8,342 nt of DNA from JAAYYY01 sp032260445 (GTDB lineage: Bacteria > Chloroflexota > Anaerolineae > Promineifilales > Promineifilaceae), in contig JAVVFG010000171.1 in NCBI GenBank assembly GCA_032260445.1, positions 1 to 8,342 on the forward strand. Direction: 5' to 3'. Numbering within the stretch: position 1 is the first letter of the stretch; every line of letters begins with the position of its first letter. The notes beneath the pieces were generated by a model. The model saw only the letters and a program-made list of their open reading frames with translations. It searched no databases and was not told where the DNA came from. Position numbers and translations under genes: made by a program. Below are positions 6,036 to 8,342 of this stretch, piece after piece.

Positions 6036-6241
6036 TTAAGGAAAAGGGTCCCCACGCCCTAACAGTCCAAATTCAGGCAATAACGTGAGTGTAGACGTCC
6101 GGCGATTGCGACTGGATTAATCTGCCTTGCCTCCTGCCAGCCGCCAACTTATGACCTGGACCAGATGTGAGCTCCACGCGGTGCAGTTCATCGCCCCCAT
6201 TGCCCGGGTAGCCGCCGTCTTGTGCGAGTGGAGTTAGCCAG

Positions 6242-6487
6242 ATGCAAACGATTGTCTACGGCCGCAGACGTCTCGCGTTCTGCAAGGGCAACGCTGTTCA
6301 CACCGGCACTACTCTGACCGTCCGTGCAGTGGCAGGTGAGGATGAAGTCGCCTTCACACGGCGGTTGCTCGCCGAGTGTGCTGAATCTGAAGGAACGATC
6401 GAAATTGTCTTTCGCGCCGGAGTCCCTGAGTATGCCATCGTTACGATTACAAGCCAGCATTCGGACAACGCCCAGTGTGAGGCGTGA
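6242..6487 (+). CDS. small protein of unknown function, coupled to the NusG paralogue
   Basis: An 81-residue protein I do not recognise. It has a basic start (MQTIVYGRRRLAFCKGN), a central probably helical segment (EVAFTRRLLAECAESEG, about 35-51) and a C-terminal beta-like stretch (GTIEIVFRAGVPEYAIVTIT, about 51-70). There is no signal peptide or membrane helix. The ATG at 6242 has GGAG at 6230-6233 with 8-nt spacing. Its stop is 3 nt before the ATG of the NusG-like gene, whose ribosome binding site TGAGG (6478-6482) lies inside the last codons of this gene, so the two are almost certainly cotranslated. This tight arrangement is the main evidence that it is real. An accessory or regulatory role for the antitermination factor can be imagined but nothing in the sequence proves it. 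Confidence 0.65.
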   Translation: MQTIVYGRRRLAFCKGNAVHTGTTLTVRAVAGEDEVAFTRRLLAECAESEGTIEIVFRAGVPEYAIVTITSQHSDNAQCEA

Positions 6488-6490
6488 GCG

Positions 6491-7057
6491 ATGAGTAACT
6501 GGTATGTGCTGCACACCCGGACATCGGCCGAACATTTCGTCGCTTCCAAACTGGAAGAGAACGATATCGAGACCTTCCTGCCAGAAATCAGCAAGAAGGG
6601 CAGTACCGGACGGGAGAAGACGATCGCTTTGTTCCCAGGCTATTTGTTCGTTCATATCGATTACATGAAGGCAAATCCGGACCATTGGCGGTGGACACCC
6701 GGCGTTCGTTATCTCGTCGCCTTTGGCGAATATCCGATTCCGGTTCCGCCTGAAGTCATCGCGGCGCTCAAACAGCGCGTCGCCGTTCTCAACCAACGTA
6801 GTAAGCGCCCGCAGGCCAAGTTCAGCCCTGGTGACCAGGTGCGCATCAAGGATGGCCCGTTCAAGGAGATGCTGGCCATTTTTGATGGTCCGGTCGACCC
6901 GGCGGAGTGGGTGCACGTATTGCTACAGACAATGAACCGCTCCATGCGGATGCGCGTTGCCGCATCGGCGTTGGAGAAGGTAGAGCAAGAGAAAAAGAAC
7001 AACCAGAAGCGCCCGCGCCGCACACGCGGTAAAGGGCGCCACATTCGCTCCAGCTAA
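6491..7057 (+). CDS. NusG/RfaH-family transcription antitermination factor (specialised paralogue)
   Basis: A 188-residue NusG-like protein. Residues 1 to about 100 are an NGN domain, which binds the clamp of elongating RNA polymerase: it opens with NWYVLHTRTSAEHFVASKLE (3-22) and has the family core ALFPGYLFVHID (46-57) and TPGVRYLVAFGEYPIPVP (69-86). Residues about 108-165 form a KOW domain (FSPGDQVRIKDGPFKEML, then VHVLL and VAASALEKV). The last 25 residues are very basic (EKKNNQKRPRRTRGKGRH) and probably bind nucleic acid. The N-terminus WYV(L/V)HT.. and the position before a glycosyltransferase match the RfaH/UpxY/LoaP paralogues that drive surface-polysaccharide or secondary-metabolite operons, rather than housekeeping NusG, which normally sits beside secE and ribosomal protein genes. 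It follows a small coupled gene by 3 nt and precedes a leader containing a terminator, its likely target. Family is secure; the specialised role is inferred from context. Confidence 0.9.
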   Translation: MSNWYVLHTRTSAEHFVASKLEENDIETFLPEISKKGSTGREKTIALFPGYLFVHIDYMKANPDHWRWTPGVRYLVAFGEYPIPVPPEVIAALKQRVAVLNQRSKRPQAKFSPGDQVRIKDGPFKEMLAIFDGPVDPAEWVHVLLQTMNRSMRMRVAASALEKVEQEKKNNQKRPRRTRGKGRHIRSS

Positions 7058-7112
7058 CTTTTCTCTCGCGACAATTTCGCCTCTGTCGTAGCCAGCGCTC
7101 CGGAGGGGATTC

Positions 7113-7217
7113 ATGAATCATTTTTTCGCCAGATTCTGTGCGGCGGGGGCGGAGCTTGCCTCATCGCCGCTTTTATGTCCCCCGGGCCACCGCCCCCGTT
7201 TTTCTTATTCGGAGTAG
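7113..7217 (+). CDS. 34-residue putative leader peptide overlapping an attenuator
   Basis: The ATG at 7113 is preceded by GGAGGGG (7102-7108), the GGAGG core standing 6 nt from the start; this is among the best ribosome binding sites in the window. The 34 codons (start MNHFFARFCAAGAEL, end RPRFSYSE) stop at TAG 7215-7217, directly after the GGAG (7211-7214) of the glycosyltransferase and 4 nt before its ATG. Translation would therefore end on the next gene's start site and could couple the two. The whole terminator-like hairpin at 7144-7203 lies within codons 11-31, so a translating ribosome would melt it. The peptide resembles no family and has no run of a single amino acid such as classic amino-acid attenuators show. 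A 12-bp palindrome GATTCATGAATC (7108-7119) overlaps its start codon. Translation is inferred. Confidence 0.5.
   Translation: MNHFFARFCAAGAELASSPLLCPPGHRPRFSYSE
7144..7203 (+). terminator. intrinsic terminator/attenuator in the leader of the glycosyltransferase gene
   Basis: CGGGGGCGG (7144-7152) and CCGCCCCCG (7190-7198) form a perfect 9-bp all-GC stem followed directly by TTTTT (7199-7203). The loop is long (37 nt). The left arm can also pair, through CGGGGG (7144-7149), with CCCCCG (7179-7184) inside the loop, giving a mutually exclusive alternative fold. The next gene's ATG is 18 nt beyond the T-run, so no promoter fits in between and the structure must lie in that gene's leader, or the gene depends on read-through. 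It ends the nusG-like transcript at least in part; an attenuator role is inferred. Confidence 0.65.
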
Positions 7218-7221
7218 AAGT

Positions 7222-8342
7222 ATGGTTAGCCTTTCAGTTGTGATTCCCGCCTATAATGAAGAAGACGGCATCGCCGGCATCGCCGGGCGCGTGCTTGCCG
7301 TGCGCCCCGCGCTCGCCGCGGTGGGCGTCGACGACCTCGAGGTGCTCGTCGTCGACGACGGCTCGCGCGACCGCACCGTGACGATTGCCAGCGCCATTCC
7401 CGGCGTCACCCTCATCCGCCACGAACAGAACAAAGGGTACGGCGCCGCTCTGAAGACCGGCTTCGCCCACGCCAAAGGCGAACTCATCGGCTTTCTCGAC
7501 GCCGACGGTACCTACCCGCCGGAATTCTTCCCCGCGCTCTGCCGCGAGGCACTCAACGGCAGCGACCTGGTCATCGGCTCGCGCATGGCCGGCGAGGCCA
7601 GCCAGATGCCGGGCACCCGCCGGCTGGGCAACTTCTTCTTTGCCACCCTGCTCAGCCTGCTTGCCCACCAGCGCGTCACCGACAGCGCCAGCGGCATGCG
7701 CGTCTTCAAGCGCGAGGTGCTGGAGCGGGTCTACCCGCTGCCCGACGGGCTGAACCTGACCCCGGTAATGAGCACGCGTGCCCTGCACGAGGGCATCGCC
7801 GTCGCCGAGGTGCCCATTCCCTACAGCGAGCGGCTCGGCCGCTCCAAGCTGAGCGTGGTGCACGACGGCTCGCTCTTCCTGCGCTCGATGGTCTGGACGG
7901 CGCTGGCCTACAACCCGGTGCGCATTCTGGGCGTGCTCGGGCTGGCAGGCATCGCTCTCAGCCTGCTGGTCGCCGCCGCGCTGGTCGTAGCCCGCCTGCA
8001 AGGGCAGACGACGCTGGCGCCCTGGGCGGTCGCCGCGCTTTTTAGCGGCGTCGTCGCCGGCGTTACGGGCATCAGCGTCTTCTCGCTGGGCGTGACCTTC
8101 AACTACCTGGTGTCGCTGTTCTACAAGCAGCCGATCCGCCAGGGGCTGTGGGGCGGGCGACCGTTGTTCAAGCAGCCGCTGGAGCACCATTTTGGCTGGC
8201 TGGGTGTGCTGGCAACGCTCGCCGGGCTCGGCCTAGGCATTGGCAGCCTGGCGCTGGGCATCAGCGGCTGGGAGGTCGGCCGGCTGTGGCTCTACCTCCT
8301 GGGCAGCGCGATGCTCATCCTCGCCGGCGTGCAGCTGGTTAT
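7222..8342 (+). CDS. family 2 glycosyltransferase, polyprenyl-phosphate sugar synthase type, 3' end cut off
   Basis: An open frame of 373 codons running off the window end. Residues 1 to about 230 are a GT-A catalytic domain of GT2: VVIPAYNEE (6-14), the nucleotide-binding VVDDGSRDRT (43-52), HEQNKGYGAALKTGF in the acceptor/nucleotide region (about 70-84), the metal-binding DADG (93-96), and GSRM (119-122) with a downstream SGMRVFKREVLERVYP segment. This resembles the DPM1/GtrB group that transfers a sugar from a nucleotide donor to undecaprenyl or dolichyl phosphate at the cytoplasmic membrane face. From about residue 233 hydrophobic segments follow (RILGVLGLAGIALSLLVAAA; WAVAALFSGVVAGVTGISVF; WLGVLATLAGLGLGIGSLAL; RLWLYLLGSAMLILAGV), about four membrane helices. 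The ATG at 7222 has GGAG at 7211-7214, 7-nt spacing. Third codon positions are very rich in G/C, more than in the nusG-like gene. It follows a leader with a terminator, so expression is probably attenuated. Sugar substrate is unknown. Confidence 0.9.
   Translation, partial: MVSLSVVIPAYNEEDGIAGIAGRVLAVRPALAAVGVDDLEVLVVDDGSRDRTVTIASAIPGVTLIRHEQNKGYGAALKTGFAHAKGELIGFLDADGTYPPEFFPALCREALNGSDLVIGSRMAGEASQMPGTRRLGNFFFATLLSLLAHQRVTDSASGMRVFKREVLERVYPLPDGLNLTPVMSTRALHEGIAVAEVPIPYSERLGRSKLSVVHDGSLFLRSMVWTALAYNPVRILGVLGLAGIALSLLVAAALVVARLQGQTTLAPWAVAALFSGVVAGVTGISVFSLGVTFNYLVSLFYKQPIRQGLWGGRPLFKQPLEHHFGWLGVLATLAGLGLGIGSLALGISGWEVGRLWLYLLGSAMLILAGVQLV

Larger units (their letters stand above)
5740..6241. 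other. about 500 bp without a recognised gene; probable leader/control region of the nusG-like operon
   Basis: A minus-strand frame at 5768-6055 gives an unremarkable basic translation with no family resemblance, and I reject it. Base composition is lower in GC than the flanks in the middle (about 5930-5975). Visible structure: CCCCG/CGGGG at 5793-5807, TTCTT-CGT-AAGAA at 5941-5953, GTTAT-G-ATAAC at 5960-5970, a strong 9-bp hairpin at 6015-6035 and GATTAATC at 6115-6122. TTGAAA (5933-5938) and TATGAT (5962-5967) resemble promoter boxes but are 23 bp apart, too far for a normal sigma70 promoter. No match to the 12-nt ops element of RfaH was found. Confidence 0.45.

Noticed and set aside
5768..6055. 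Minus-strand 95-codon frame in the intergenic region
   Set aside because: No family resemblance, composition unlike a folded protein, and it spans the hairpins described for the region.
6200..6241. GGGTAGCCG near 6206-6214 as an RfaH ops-like element
   Set aside because: It shares only part of the ops core GGCGGTAGC, lacks the rest of the 12-nt element and sits in GC-rich DNA where such a match is expected by chance.
6188..6916. Minus-strand 242-codon frame opposite the NusG paralogue
   Set aside because: The plus strand has two genes with ribosome binding sites and a clear NusG family match. The antisense frame is a shadow of their codon bias.
7234..8190. Long minus-strand frame opposite the glycosyltransferase
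   Set aside because: The GT2 motifs on the plus strand are unambiguous; the antisense frame follows from extreme GC at third positions and is rich in His, Gln, Ala and Gly without pattern.

Overview
The window is a GC-rich bacterial chromosome segment (or an integrated element in one). I infer Chloroflexota as the most likely source from the combination of a ParA/ribbon-helix-helix/phage-antirepressor cassette, a DUF2383-type protein fused to a glycine-rich membrane module, and a NusG paralogue next to a membrane glycosyltransferase. That placement rests on gene content as I remember it, not on a database comparison, and is only moderately secure. No rRNA, tRNA, CRISPR array, transposase or IS end was seen.

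Layout. (1) 1-442 is a regulatory stretch. Its right half (about 254-330) is crowded with ACACA/TGTGT palindromes around a weak promoter candidate. The extreme left edge may hold the start of a leftward gene. (2) 443-2377 is a tight rightward three-gene cassette: a ParA-type ATPase, a small ribbon-helix-helix (RHH) DNA-binding protein overlapping it by 11 bp, and a phage antirepressor-like protein 8 nt further on. A perfect inverted repeat (11-bp arms, 1-nt centre) lies inside the third gene. The cassette resembles a plasmid/phage partition or regulatory module. (3) 2560-4325 is a leftward two-gene operon: a twin-CBS-domain protein followed, 5 nt after its stop, by a CitMHS/ArsB/NhaD-type (SLC13-like) ion or anion permease. 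(4) 4774-5739 is a rightward gene for a 321-residue protein with an N-terminal DUF2383 four-helix domain and a glycine-rich two-helix membrane segment. (5) 5740-6241 is about 500 bp without a recognisable gene but with several hairpins, probably the control region of the next operon. (6) 6242-7057 holds a small unknown gene tightly coupled to a specialised NusG/RfaH-like antitermination factor. (7) 7058-7221 is a short leader containing a 34-codon ORF with a strong Shine-Dalgarno sequence. A GC-rich hairpin plus T5 (an intrinsic terminator or attenuator) sits inside that ORF. (8) 7222 to the right edge is a family-2 glycosyltransferase of the polyprenyl-phosphate sugar type, cut off by the window end.

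The most interesting unit is the right end. Only 18 nt separate the T-tract of the terminator from the glycosyltransferase ATG, and these include its ribosome binding site. There is no room for a promoter after the terminator, so the glycosyltransferase is probably expressed only when RNA polymerase passes it. The gene just upstream encodes a NusG-family factor of the type that makes polymerase ignore terminators, and a translated leader peptide runs through the hairpin. This suggests a double-controlled attenuator (leader translation and/or NusG-paralogue antitermination) at the entrance of a surface-polysaccharide or glycolipid operon. The second point of interest is the operator/centromere-like palindrome cluster in front of parA.
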